Assembly: GCA_002412495.1 (NCBI GenBank)
Contig: DHVE01000104.1
Location: 55,599 to 119,598, forward strand
Source of the DNA: Betaproteobacteria bacterium UBA5216
GTDB lineage: Bacteria; Pseudomonadota; Gammaproteobacteria; Burkholderiales; SG8-41
DNA: 64,000 bases
Direction of reading: 5' to 3'
This document shows, one piece after another, positions 1-8,511 of this stretch. A program made the translations under genes and the position numbers. The notes beneath the pieces were generated by a model. It was given only the letters and a program-made list of their open reading frames with translations. It was not told the DNA's origin and ran no database searches. Numbering within the stretch: the stretch's first letter is position 1; each line of letters starts with the position of its first letter.

Positions 1-1305
1 CTGGAGGCGTTGTCGGCGCGCGTGCCGATTACCGAAATCGAGCGCCTGGCGATGCTGATTCACCAGTCGATGGACCAGGGGCGGCGCACGTATCACGTCT
101 CGACGCACGTGTTCGACATGTGCGAGGGCATGAAACCGCGACAGGTGCTGGCGACCTTGTTTCATGACGTGGTGTATTACCAGCTCGATGGCGGATTTCC
201 GCAGCAGGCACACCGCCTGCTGATGCGCTCTATACGCGTGGAGCAGCAAACCCTGATGATCCGCGCCATCGGCGAAAACGACACGGGGCTTGCGCTTTGC
301 GCCGGTGTGTTCGGCTTTCGGCCGGGCGAGATATTGCCGCTTTACGGCGGCATGAATGAATTTCTCAGCGCGGTGGTCGCGGTGCGTCTGCTGGAGCCGC
401 ATTTGCCGCCCAAGGAACTGCTGGCGATCGCGGCTTGTATCGAGGCCACGGTGCCGTTTCGTGGGGTGGCGGCCAATGGCACGGGACCGTATGACCGGCT
501 GGCGGATAGGCTGCGCCGCGTCAGTGGTTCGCTGGGAATTGTGGTTTCCGAAATGGACATCGATACCATGGTGAAGGACGCGCTTATCATGGCCAATCGG
601 GACGTGGCGAGTTTTGCCGAGGCGGATCCGGGCACGTTTCTCGCGACGACGTGGTTGCTGATCGAGGAATCCAATGCGCCGCTGTCCGCGATCGGCATTT
701 ATTCGATTCAGGACTATCGCGGCGCGCTCGGCCGCATGGAAAAATTTCTCAGCACGCTCAACCCGGATCATGTGTTTCATCGCTATGGCGGCACGCCGAC
801 GGATGAACAGTTCGCCGCGCTGCTGGCGGGCGCGCGCAAGAATCTGGCGTTCGCCACGCAATACCTGGGGGCGAAAATCGTGAGCATTTCCGTAATCGAG
901 GCATTGGCGCTTCTGACGGGTGGCAATTGCCCGGTCTCGATGTTTCTCGGCGATATCCGCAGCGCGTACGGCAAGCCCGACCGCGCCGAGGACTTTCTGC
1001 CGCGGGTGCCGGGTACCGAGCCGGTGGATGAGCAATTGGTGACCGTGCTGGAGCGTGGGCGCAGCAAGGAATCTGCCAACGATTTGACCGTATCACCCTT
1101 GACCGCCTTTGTTTACCGCTATCTGGGGCACGACGGCACCGCGCGCGCGTTGCTCAGCGCGAAGGAGATGTTCGCGGGCAATCTGCCGGCCATGGAATAT
1201 CTGCGCGGCCTGAATGCGGACATGGTGCGCGCGCTGATCGGCGCTTGCGCGCGTATTGCGTTATCGCGCGAAGTCGCCTTGCGGGCGCTGGATAAAGCGC
1301 TGTAG
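1..1305 (+). CDS. HD-like domain protein of unknown function (5' end open)
   Basis: The frame is open to the left window edge, so the true start may lie outside; the first in-window start codon is TTG at 10. Near the N-terminus there is an H-x3-H pair (H29, H33 counted from 10) followed by an FHD triplet (H52-D53). That pattern is typical of predicted metal-dependent HD-superfamily phosphohydrolases, in which H and D residues bind metal. The remaining ~370 residues are mostly helical-looking with no motif I recognise. It sits 43 bp upstream of the CHASE2 cyclase on the same strand, so the two may be co-transcribed. The HD assignment is inferred from motif spacing only; substrate unknown. Confidence 0.6.
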   Translation: MEALSARVPITEIERLAMLIHQSMDQGRRTYHVSTHVFDMCEGMKPRQVLATLFHDVVYYQLDGGFPQQAHRLLMRSIRVEQQTLMIRAIGENDTGLALCAGVFGFRPGEILPLYGGMNEFLSAVVAVRLLEPHLPPKELLAIAACIEATVPFRGVAANGTGPYDRLADRLRRVSGSLGIVVSEMDIDTMVKDALIMANRDVASFAEADPGTFLATTWLLIEESNAPLSAIGIYSIQDYRGALGRMEKFLSTLNPDHVFHRYGGTPTDEQFAALLAGARKNLAFATQYLGAKIVSISVIEALALLTGGNCPVSMFLGDIRSAYGKPDRAEDFLPRVPGTEPVDEQLVTVLERGRSKESANDLTVSPLTAFVYRYLGHDGTARALLSAKEMFAGNLPAMEYLRGLNADMVRALIGACARIALSREVALRALDKAL

Positions 1306-1348
1306 CCGAGTTGTTGAACCGTCGGATGGCGATGAGGGCGAAGCAGAA

Positions 1349-3484
1349 ATGAAAAAATTTCCCAAACCCGGTATTGGCGCGTTGCTGACGTTCGCAGCCC
1401 TGTGCGTGGGTGCAGTGATCTACCTGATGGATCCGCTGCCGTTGCGGGTATTGCGCAATGCCGTGTTTGATCAATACCAGCGATGGCATCCGAGAGCCTA
1501 TCAACCGTTGCCGGTGCGTGTGATCGATGTAGACGACGAAAGCCTGAAACAACTGGGGCAATGGCCGTGGCCGCGAACGCGCATTGCCGAATTGATCCAG
1601 AAAGCGCAAGCCGGGGGCGCGGCGGTGATCGGCTTCGACGCGGTGTTCGCGGAAGAAGATCGCACGTCGCCGAAATCGATGGTGGAAATCTGGAACCCGC
1701 CCGATGATGTTCGTCGGCAATTGATGGATATTCCCGACCACGATCAAGTCATGGCCAAGTCATTGGCGGGCGGTGGCGTGGTGCTGGGGTTTGCCGTCAA
1801 ACGGGAGGCGGGCGAAGGGCGACTCCCGGCGCGGCCGTTCAGCGTGGTCAACGCGGGCGGCTCGCCATTGCCTTTCTTGCACGAATTCAGCAGCGCGGTG
1901 CCGTCGCTGGCGGTGCTGGAATCCGCGGCGCAGGGCAATGGCGCGCTGACTTTTATTCCGGATTCCGATGGCGTGGTGCGGCGCGTGCCGCTGATGGTGC
2001 GCCTTAGCGAGCAGCCGATGCCGTCGCTGACGGCTGAATTGCTGCGGGTTGGCCAAGGCCAGCGTAATTATTTTGTCAAAGTGGCCTCGGCATCGGGAGC
2101 GGGTATACAGGAAATAAAAATCGGCAAAGTCGTCGTGCCGACCACGCCGCAGGGCGAAATGTGGGTGCATTACACCCGCGCCGTGCCCGAGCGTTATGTG
2201 CCGGCGTGGAAGGTGCTGGCGGGCAAGGTGCCGCCGGAAATGCTCAAGGACAACATAGTCATCGTGGGGACCTCCGCGCAAGGGTTGATGGATCTGCGCT
2301 TCAGCCCAATGGGTACAATCATGCCGGGCGTGGAAGCCCATGCGCAGGCGGTCGAACAGATATTGCTGGGCAAATATCTTGAGCGCCCGTCGTGGGCAAC
2401 CGCCATTGAGGCGCTGGTCATCGTACTGGGCGGATTGCTCGTGGGCATGGTTGCGCTGTCCACGGGGGCGGTGGTATCGGCGGCCATCACCGGCGCCGCG
2501 CTGGCGCTGACGGGCTATGGCGCATGGTATGCGTTTACGCATCAGGGCCTGCTGCTGGATCCGGTGACGCCGGGTATCGCATTGCTGTTGACATTTATCG
2601 TCGGGAGTGTGATCAATCATCTGGGCAGCGAGCGCAAGCAGCGCTGGGTGCGCGAAGCCTTTTCGCGCTACGTGTCGCCGAACCGCGTGGATTTCCTGGT
2701 TGAAAATCCCGGGCAGTTGGAACTCGGCGGCCGGCGCCAGGCATGCAGTTTTGTGTTTACCGATCTGGCGGGTTTTACCACGCTGATGGAAAAGATGGAC
2801 CCCAGCGATGCAGTGGCCTTGCTCAATGCCTACCTCGACAAAATGATCGCCATCGCGTTTCAGCAGGGCGGCACGCTCGATCGCATCGTGGGTGACGCGG
2901 TGGCCATCATGTTCTCCGCGCCGGTGGAACAGGCGGATCACCGGCAGCGGGCCTACAACTGTGCGCTGGAAATGTACGCGTTCGCAACGGCGTATTCGGC
3001 GGAGCTTGCCGCCAAGGGCACACCGTTTGGCAAGACCCGCATCGGCGTACATTGCGGCGACGTGATCGTCGGCAACTTCGGCGGCAGCAACATGTTTGAC
3101 TACCGCGCGCTCGGCGACCCGGTCAATACGGCGGCGCGGCTCGAAAGCGTGAACAAGCATTTGGGCACGACCGTTTGTGTATCCGAGAGCATATTGTCAG
3201 GTTGCAGTGGCGCGGCGGTTCGTCCCGTCGGGCAATTGGTGTTAAAGGGCAAGTCGCAGGCGCTCATGGTGTACGAGCCGTTGGCGGCGTCGCAATCGCC
3301 GGCGCGGGAAAACGATGCCGAGTACGAGGCGGCCTTCAAGCTGCTGCATGCCCAAGATACGCAGGCGCGGCACGCTTTTGAGCAGCTCGCGCAGGAGCGC
3401 CCGGACGACCCGCTGGTTCAGTTGCATCTGGCCAGACTGCGTGCGGGCGAACAGGGAGATTTGATCGTTATGGACGAGAAATAG
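1349..3484 (+). CDS. CHASE2-domain class III adenylate/guanylate cyclase
   Basis: 711-residue membrane cyclase expected to make cAMP or cGMP. Order: N-terminal membrane helix, extracytoplasmic CHASE2 sensor (about residues 40-310), three clustered membrane helices (about 320-430), then a class III catalytic domain. Metal-binding Asp residues are D472 (FTDLAGFT) and D516 (VGDAVAIMF); the transition-state Asn/Arg lie in VNTAARLE. The position that is usually Lys in D-K-x-x-G-D is R512, and the second base-recognition position is R586 (DYRALGD), so substrate preference cannot be read off. The frame extends upstream to a TTG at 1256, but ATG 1349 after a GAGG sequence gives the expected short cytoplasmic start. 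It precedes fecR-like and ompA-like genes that probably belong to the same sensing unit. Confidence 0.9.
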   Translation: MKKFPKPGIGALLTFAALCVGAVIYLMDPLPLRVLRNAVFDQYQRWHPRAYQPLPVRVIDVDDESLKQLGQWPWPRTRIAELIQKAQAGGAAVIGFDAVFAEEDRTSPKSMVEIWNPPDDVRRQLMDIPDHDQVMAKSLAGGGVVLGFAVKREAGEGRLPARPFSVVNAGGSPLPFLHEFSSAVPSLAVLESAAQGNGALTFIPDSDGVVRRVPLMVRLSEQPMPSLTAELLRVGQGQRNYFVKVASASGAGIQEIKIGKVVVPTTPQGEMWVHYTRAVPERYVPAWKVLAGKVPPEMLKDNIVIVGTSAQGLMDLRFSPMGTIMPGVEAHAQAVEQILLGKYLERPSWATAIEALVIVLGGLLVGMVALSTGAVVSAAITGAALALTGYGAWYAFTHQGLLLDPVTPGIALLLTFIVGSVINHLGSERKQRWVREAFSRYVSPNRVDFLVENPGQLELGGRRQACSFVFTDLAGFTTLMEKMDPSDAVALLNAYLDKMIAIAFQQGGTLDRIVGDAVAIMFSAPVEQADHRQRAYNCALEMYAFATAYSAELAAKGTPFGKTRIGVHCGDVIVGNFGGSNMFDYRALGDPVNTAARLESVNKHLGTTVCVSESILSGCSGAAVRPVGQLVLKGKSQALMVYEPLAASQSPARENDAEYEAAFKLLHAQDTQARHAFEQLAQERPDDPLVQLHLARLRAGEQGDLIVMDEK

Positions 3485-3651
3485 CGCGAAATACCCGCGG
3501 CAGACGGGCCATGCCGCACGCATTGCAATTGTTACGATTTATTTAAAGTGCGTTACAATTCTTCACGCGCTATCTACGCACCGTGCATGTAATTTCATAT
3601 GTTGCGCGTGAGTTTTCACCCAATCGTGAGACGCTTTTCGGGAGACCATCG

Positions 3652-4092
3652 ATGACCATTTTTCGTGTGTTGTTTCTGGTGTTGTTGGGTGTGGCGATAA
3701 AACCCGCGTGGGCACAGGAAGCCATCGGGTATGTCAAGACGGTGACTGGTGATGCGACTGTTTCGGATGGCGGCAAAGCGGTGAAAGCGCAGGTCGGCAC
3801 GCCCATCAAAATGGGCAGCAACCTGAAGACCGGGCCGAAGAGCAGCCTCGGCGTGACTTTCAAGGACAACACCGTCATGTCGTTTGGTCCGGACACCGAA
3901 CTCACGGTGGATGAGTATTTGTATGCGCCGGGCAAGGGCGATCTCAAGTTTGGCGCCAGCATGACCAAAGGCAGTCTGAATGTGGTGTCGGGCGTTATTG
4001 CCAAGCTCAGGCCGGATGCGGTGGCGTTAAAAACGCCAACGGGCACGATCGGGGTGCGCGGCACGAACTTCGCGGTCAGAGTCGAACCTTAA
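3652..4092 (+). CDS. FecR-domain periplasmic protein
   Basis: 146 residues. ATG 3652 is chosen because GGGAGA (3640-3645) lies 6 bases upstream and it begins a clear Sec signal peptide ending at AWA|QE; the frame could extend to a GTG at 3583. The mature part is one FecR-type beta domain, ending in the family hallmark TPTGTIGVRGTNF. Such domains are commonly secreted and co-encoded with CHASE2 cyclases or sigma regulators; no sigma factor is visible here. A TACAAT hexamer at 3554-3559 could be a -10 element but has no convincing -35. Likely role: envelope component of the cyclase sensing module (inference). Confidence 0.82.
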   Translation: MTIFRVLFLVLLGVAIKPAWAQEAIGYVKTVTGDATVSDGGKAVKAQVGTPIKMGSNLKTGPKSSLGVTFKDNTVMSFGPDTELTVDEYLYAPGKGDLKFGASMTKGSLNVVSGVIAKLRPDAVALKTPTGTIGVRGTNFAVRVEP

Positions 4093-4113
4093 CTCGATAA
4101 GGGAGTGCGTCAC

Positions 4114-4734
4114 ATGAGCAAACTGCCGGGTTGGCGTGAGATCTTCATTCTGGGCGCGTTGGTTGCGGGTTGCGCGACGCCGCCTCCACCCCCGCCTGCG
4201 CCGCGGCCACAATCTTATGTGGTGTTGCTTGAAAACGCCGACGGAACCAGCGGCGCGGTTACGGTCGCGGGCGATAAGGGAACCGTAACGGTTGATAAAG
4301 CGCGGCAGGGAACAACACTCGATGGTGCGACGAAGCCTTACGCTATTGACGAAAGCAGGATACAGCGGGATTTCGGCGATGCGCTTGCGGCTCGCCCGAT
4401 ACTGCCCGCGAGTTTTATGCTGTATTTTGAATCGGGTGGGGCCCGGCTGACGGCCGAGTCGCAGGCGTTGATTCCCAAGGTGCTGGAGTCCGTGCGTGAG
4501 CGGCCCGCGCCCGATGTGTCGGTGATAGGTCATACCGATAACACGGGAACGACGGACACCAATGAAAAGCTCGGGCTTGAGCGCGCACAGGTGGTTTCCA
4601 AATTGATTCAGGAGGCCGGGCTTAAGGCCCATGATCTGGTGGTGACATCACACGGTGCGAGAAATCTCCTCGTGAATACGCCGCCGAATACGCCCGAAGC
4701 CCGTAATCGTCGCGTCGAGATCACCGTGCGCTGA
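4114..4734 (+). CDS. OmpA-family outer-membrane lipoprotein
   Basis: 206 residues. ATG 4114 follows AAGGGA at 4099-4104; an in-frame GTG at 4105 overlaps the Shine-Dalgarno and is less likely. The N-terminus is a lipoprotein signal with lipobox LVAGC, then a Pro-rich linker (CATPPPPPPAP). The C-terminal ~100 residues form an OmpA/Pal-type peptidoglycan-binding domain: GHTDNTG, an ERAQ helix and the terminal NRRVEITV, containing the conserved Asp and Arg that contact diaminopimelate. Spacing of 21 bp after the FecR gene points to one operon. Probably anchors the envelope to the cell wall beside the FecR/CHASE2 proteins. Confidence 0.88.
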   Translation: MSKLPGWREIFILGALVAGCATPPPPPPAPRPQSYVVLLENADGTSGAVTVAGDKGTVTVDKARQGTTLDGATKPYAIDESRIQRDFGDALAARPILPASFMLYFESGGARLTAESQALIPKVLESVRERPAPDVSVIGHTDNTGTTDTNEKLGLERAQVVSKLIQEAGLKAHDLVVTSHGARNLLVNTPPNTPEARNRRVEITVR

Positions 4735-4876
4735 TCGCGTGATCACGTGATTGTTTATATGCGCCGGGAAACGAACCACGCGTGAGCGAATCGTGGCGGG
4801 ACATGGCGTGCTGAAGGATCGCATGCCGATGGTGCCCCGCTATCTTGATGGTACTGTTGGCGTTGAGAGAATGAAC

Positions 4877-7876
4877 ATGGCCACTGCGCATTCTTTGAAA
4901 ATACGATTCGACAGACTGAGCGCCGGTTTCATCATGATTCTGATGGTCATGATGACCGCCGTATTTTTGTACGTCGTCGTCAACCGCTTTAACGAAATGG
5001 CGGAAAACAATGCGCGTGATCGTTTTCTGGCGCTGACACAACGGGCCGCGGATAGCGTCGGGAATCTGGTGAATGCAACGGGCCAGCATGTCAAGGCCTT
5101 GGCGGGTGCGCGCACCAGTCGCTTTATGCAGGCAGGAAAACTGAATGAAGCGGACATGGTGCTTCCGTTCCTGTCGAATTTGCAGGCCAGCGACGATATT
5201 TATGGCCTGTATTTTGCGTTGCAAAACGATGATTTTCTGCAAGTTATCGGCGTTCGCGGTGATGTGAATATCATCCGGGCGCTGTCCGCGCCCGACAACA
5301 CCCAATTTGCGATCCGCCGCATACAACGCGACAAGTCCGGCAAGCGGGGCGCCGTGTGGGAATACTGGGATGCCGACCGGAACGTTATCGGCAAGCATGA
5401 CGAAGCGACTGACTTCATGCCGACGAAGCGTCCCTGGTATGGCAGCGCCATCGAGCGGGCCGGCCTTGCCATGACCGAGCCTTATGTGTTTGCGTCGACC
5501 GGCGGTTTGGGGCTGACGGTCTCCCATCCGCTGCGGGACGGGGTTGGGGCGCTGGCGGCGGATATCAATCTGGGCGCGATGCAGAATTTTCTGGCGGGAC
5601 TGTCTTTGACGCCTGAATCCGCGATTGTTATTTTTGATAGCGCCAACCGTGTCATGGTGTCGCATGCCCGTTCCAGACGCTACGGCGCCATGGCTGAAAT
5701 CAGGCCATTGACCACGATAGCGGCGTCGGGCAGCCCGCACCTCAAGGTCTTCGAGACATGGACCGGTCCCGAAGATGGCGGGTCGGGGCGCATCATCGAA
5801 GTCGGCGGCGAACGCTATGTGTTTGCGCGCAGTGTGTTTTCGGGCGCGCCGGGACACCAGATTCGCATCGGCACGTTTGCGCCCATGAGTGAATTTACCG
5901 GGCCCATCGTTGCCGCGCGGAACAATCTGGTCATGGCGTCCGGGCTATTCCTGATTCTGTTGTCGCCGTTTATTTTTATCGGCGCGCGCCGCGTGGGCCG
6001 CGTGCTGTCGAGATTGTCGGACGATGCGGAGCGTATACGCCGGTTTGATTTTTCTCACGATGCCGGTGACGTGACATCCGTGGTTTATGAAGTCGATACG
6101 CTGGGCCGGGCGCAGGCTTTCATGAAGGACACGGTTCAGCAACGCACCAAGGCCTTGCAGATTGCCGAAGAGAAGCTGGAGAGCCTGGTGCAGAACGGCA
6201 TCCTGCTGGCGCGCGAACAGGATCGCCAGAAGCTGCTGCGGCATGTGTTGTTCGGCGGCAAGGATTTGATTGGCTGTGACGCGGCCACGATGTATCTGAA
6301 AACAGAACAGGGCGGACTGAAGTTTGCCTTGCGCACCATGGCGGGAGAACTGCCGTCGTTTGAAATTCCGCGAAAGGATGCGGCCAGCGGCGAGCCCAAC
6401 GACAAATTTGTTTCGGTGTACGCCGCCAACCACAATGAATCCGTATTGATCGATGATGTTTATCAGGAGACCCGGTTTGACCTTGCCGGCACCAAGCGAT
6501 TCGCGGAGGAGTCCGGCTACCGCACGATTTCCATGCTGACCGTACCGATGTCGCCGCGTGAAGGCGAAGTCACCGGCGTGCTGCAATTCATGAATGCCAT
6601 GGATCCGGAAACCGGGAAAATCATTCCGTTTCCACGGCAGTTCATTCGTTTCGTGGAGGCGCTGGCGGCACAGGCCGCGGTGGCGCTGGAAAACCAGAAT
6701 CTGCTGGAAGCGCAGCGCGCGTTGATGGATTCGATGATCAAGCTGCTCGCCGGCGCAATCGATGCCAAAAGCCCCTACACCGGTGGCCATTGCGAGCGGG
6801 TGCCGGAACTGGCGATCATGCTGGCCGACGAGGCCACCAAGGTCGCCGAGGGGCCGCTGGCGGACTTCCGGCTGGAGTCCGAGGTGGAGCGCCGGGAGTT
6901 TCGCATCGGGGCATGGCTGCATGATTGCGGCAAGGTGACTACGCCCGAGTATGTGGTGGACAAGGCAACCAAGCTCGAAACCATTTACAACCGCATCCAC
7001 GAAATCCGTACGCGTTTCGAAGTGTTGTTGCGCGATGCCGAGATCGAATGCCTCAAGGCGCAACGCGATGGTCTGGATGCCGCGGAGGCAACACGCCGTT
7101 ATGACGCACAACGCCGGGAGTTGATCGACGATTTTGCCTTTCTCGCGGAATGCAACGTTGGCGGAGAGTTCATGGCGCCCGAACGCCTGGAGCGCCTGAA
7201 GAAAATCGCCGCGCGTCAGTGGCTGCGCCATTTTGACGACCGCATCGGCTTGTCCAACGAAGAACTGCTGCGCTACAAACGCACGCCGGTCACGGCCTTG
7301 CCGGCGGTCGAAAACCTGCTGTCGGACAAGCCGCACCATATCGTGCCGCGCGGAGACGACAAGGCGCTGGACCCCAAGTACGGATTCAAGGTGAAGGTGC
7401 CGGAGCATTTGTTCAACTTCGGCGAGGTGTACAACCTTGGTATTGGACGCGGCACCTTGAGCGAGGAAGAGCGCTTCAAGATCAACGAGCACATCATTCA
7501 GACCATCGTGATGCTCGACCAGATGCCGTTTCCGAAAGAGCTGCGGCGCGTGCCGGAATATGCGGGGACGCATCACGAGACACTGATCGGCACCGGCTAT
7601 CCGCGCCAGTTGAAGCAGGAGGATTTGTCCGTGCCTTCCCGCATCATGGCCATTGCCGACATCTTCGAGGCGCTGACCGCTTCGGACCGGCCTTACAAGA
7701 GTCCGAAGACGCTGTCGGACTCGATTAAAATCCTGTCGTTTTTCAAGAAAGACAAACATATCGATCCGGATTTGTTCGATCTGTTTCTGCGGTCGGGGGT
7801 ATATCTGCGGTATGCCGAGCGCTACCTCAAGCCCGAGCAGATAGACACGGTCGATATCGAGAAATACCTGCATTAA
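4877..7876 (+). CDS. Cache-GAF-HD-GYP cyclic-di-GMP phosphodiesterase
   Basis: 999 residues. ATG 4877 is preferred: GAGAGA at 4865-4870 lies 6 bases upstream; ATG 4871 and a TTG at 4751 are alternatives. Order: membrane helix (~18-38), large periplasmic dCache-like sensor (~45-340), second helix (~350-370), a linker with coiled-coil character, GAF domain (~440-610), then HD-GYP. The metal-binding HD is H682-D683 (HDCGKV) and the signature HHETLIGTGYP spans 899-909, so hydrolysis of c-di-GMP is expected. The distance between those motifs (217 residues) is well above the usual ~70-80, indicating an insertion of about 140 residues. Encoded downstream of the cyclase/FecR/OmpA group on the same strand. 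Confidence 0.93.
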   Translation: MATAHSLKIRFDRLSAGFIMILMVMMTAVFLYVVVNRFNEMAENNARDRFLALTQRAADSVGNLVNATGQHVKALAGARTSRFMQAGKLNEADMVLPFLSNLQASDDIYGLYFALQNDDFLQVIGVRGDVNIIRALSAPDNTQFAIRRIQRDKSGKRGAVWEYWDADRNVIGKHDEATDFMPTKRPWYGSAIERAGLAMTEPYVFASTGGLGLTVSHPLRDGVGALAADINLGAMQNFLAGLSLTPESAIVIFDSANRVMVSHARSRRYGAMAEIRPLTTIAASGSPHLKVFETWTGPEDGGSGRIIEVGGERYVFARSVFSGAPGHQIRIGTFAPMSEFTGPIVAARNNLVMASGLFLILLSPFIFIGARRVGRVLSRLSDDAERIRRFDFSHDAGDVTSVVYEVDTLGRAQAFMKDTVQQRTKALQIAEEKLESLVQNGILLAREQDRQKLLRHVLFGGKDLIGCDAATMYLKTEQGGLKFALRTMAGELPSFEIPRKDAASGEPNDKFVSVYAANHNESVLIDDVYQETRFDLAGTKRFAEESGYRTISMLTVPMSPREGEVTGVLQFMNAMDPETGKIIPFPRQFIRFVEALAAQAAVALENQNLLEAQRALMDSMIKLLAGAIDAKSPYTGGHCERVPELAIMLADEATKVAEGPLADFRLESEVERREFRIGAWLHDCGKVTTPEYVVDKATKLETIYNRIHEIRTRFEVLLRDAEIECLKAQRDGLDAAEATRRYDAQRRELIDDFAFLAECNVGGEFMAPERLERLKKIAARQWLRHFDDRIGLSNEELLRYKRTPVTALPAVENLLSDKPHHIVPRGDDKALDPKYGFKVKVPEHLFNFGEVYNLGIGRGTLSEEERFKINEHIIQTIVMLDQMPFPKELRRVPEYAGTHHETLIGTGYPRQLKQEDLSVPSRIMAIADIFEALTASDRPYKSPKTLSDSIKILSFFKKDKHIDPDLFDLFLRSGVYLRYAERYLKPEQIDTVDIEKYLH

Positions 7877-7903
7877 GCGGTCAACTACACGGCGAGGTGT
7901 TTT

Positions 7904-8419
7904 GTGAACTGGATGCGTGATCCCACGGCGGAAACCTCCGCCATCAAGCGTGCGCGGCGCGCGCCGCCGCCTTCACTGACGGGAAAGACCGTCGGGTTGT
8001 TTGACATCGGCAAGACGCGCACCGACGAGTTTTTCAATCAGGTGGAAATTCGCCTCAACGCGCGCGGCATCCAAACCCGGCGCGTCGGCAAACCGACCAA
8101 CGCCAAGGTTGCCACGCCGGAAAACCTCGCGAAAATTTCATCCGAAGTTGATGCGGTGATCATCGGACTCTCGGACTGAGGCTCGTGTACGTCGTGCAGT
8201 CTGCACGACCTGATGAACTTCGACGAGCGCGGCATTCCCGGCGTGTCGGTGGTAACCACCGGCTTTACCGATGCGGTGGAAGTGCAATCCCGCGCGCTGG
8301 GTTTTGAACCGGCGGTGGTATTTACGCCGCATCCGATCCAGAACCGCACGGCGGACGAACTCAAAAAAATCGCCGATGACGTGATCGAACCAGTGCTGAA
8401 ATTGCTGACGGCGGCCTGA
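7904..8419 (+). CDS. UGSC-family selenoprotein (in-frame TGA 8177-8179 read as Sec)
   Basis: 171 residues if TGA at 8177-8179 is read as selenocysteine at residue 92; the two halves (7904-8176 and 8180-8419) are in the same frame with no other interruption. The sequence around it is GLSD-U-GSCTSCSLHDLMNF, the diagnostic [U/C]-G-S-C motif of the UGSC family, followed by the family-like stretch ERGIPGVSVVTTGF. U92, C95 and C98 form a UxxCxxC arrangement suited to thiol/selenol redox chemistry; the substrate is unknown. Start GTG 7904 follows GAGG, 27 bases after the HD-GYP stop. A hairpin at 8191-8209 is positioned like a bacterial SECIS. An automated caller would split this into two short ORFs or call it broken. 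Confidence 0.87.
8191..8209 (+). promoter_or_regulatory. SECIS-like hairpin for selenocysteine insertion
   Basis: Perfect 8-bp stem (GTCGTGCA / TGCACGAC) closing a GTC loop at 8199-8201. The loop begins 19 bases after the TGA, inside the coding sequence. Known bacterial SECIS elements have a short apical loop with a conserved G among its first bases, roughly 16-37 bases from UGA; both conditions hold. From memory, the top of the E. coli fdhF element (TGCA-GGTC-TGCA) is closely similar to TGCA-GTC-TGCA here. Confidence 0.75.
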
Positions 8420-8428
8420 AAGACTTGA

Positions 8429-8502
8429 TGTAGGTTGGGCTGAAAAGCCTAACGCTTGCGCGTAATGTACCGCCGCTGTTGGGCTTGGCAGCCCAACCTA
8501 CA
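8429..8502. repeat. Inverted repeat between convergent genes
   Basis: TGTAGGTTGGGCT at 8429-8441 is repeated in inverse at 8490-8502, and a nested hairpin (GTTGGGCT 8478-8485 / AGCCCAAC 8490-8497, 4-base loop) lies inside. This resembles short palindromic elements that are dispersed in proteobacterial genomes. It sits between two convergent genes and may act as a bidirectional terminator, though there is no T-run. Confidence 0.7.
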
Positions 8503-8511
8503 AGTTACGTG

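Noticed and set aside
1760..3160. 466-codon open frame on the minus strand
   Set aside because: Shadow of the CHASE2 cyclase, His/Arg-rich without recognisable features.
5945..7873. 642-codon open frame on the minus strand
   Set aside because: Antisense shadow of the HD-GYP gene in high-GC DNA; His/Gln/Arg-rich translation without motifs.
8177..8179. TGA as a nonsense mutation making a pseudogene
   Set aside because: The codon sits at the conserved Sec/Cys position of a UGSC motif, a SECIS-like hairpin follows, and the remaining frame is intact with family-like sequence.
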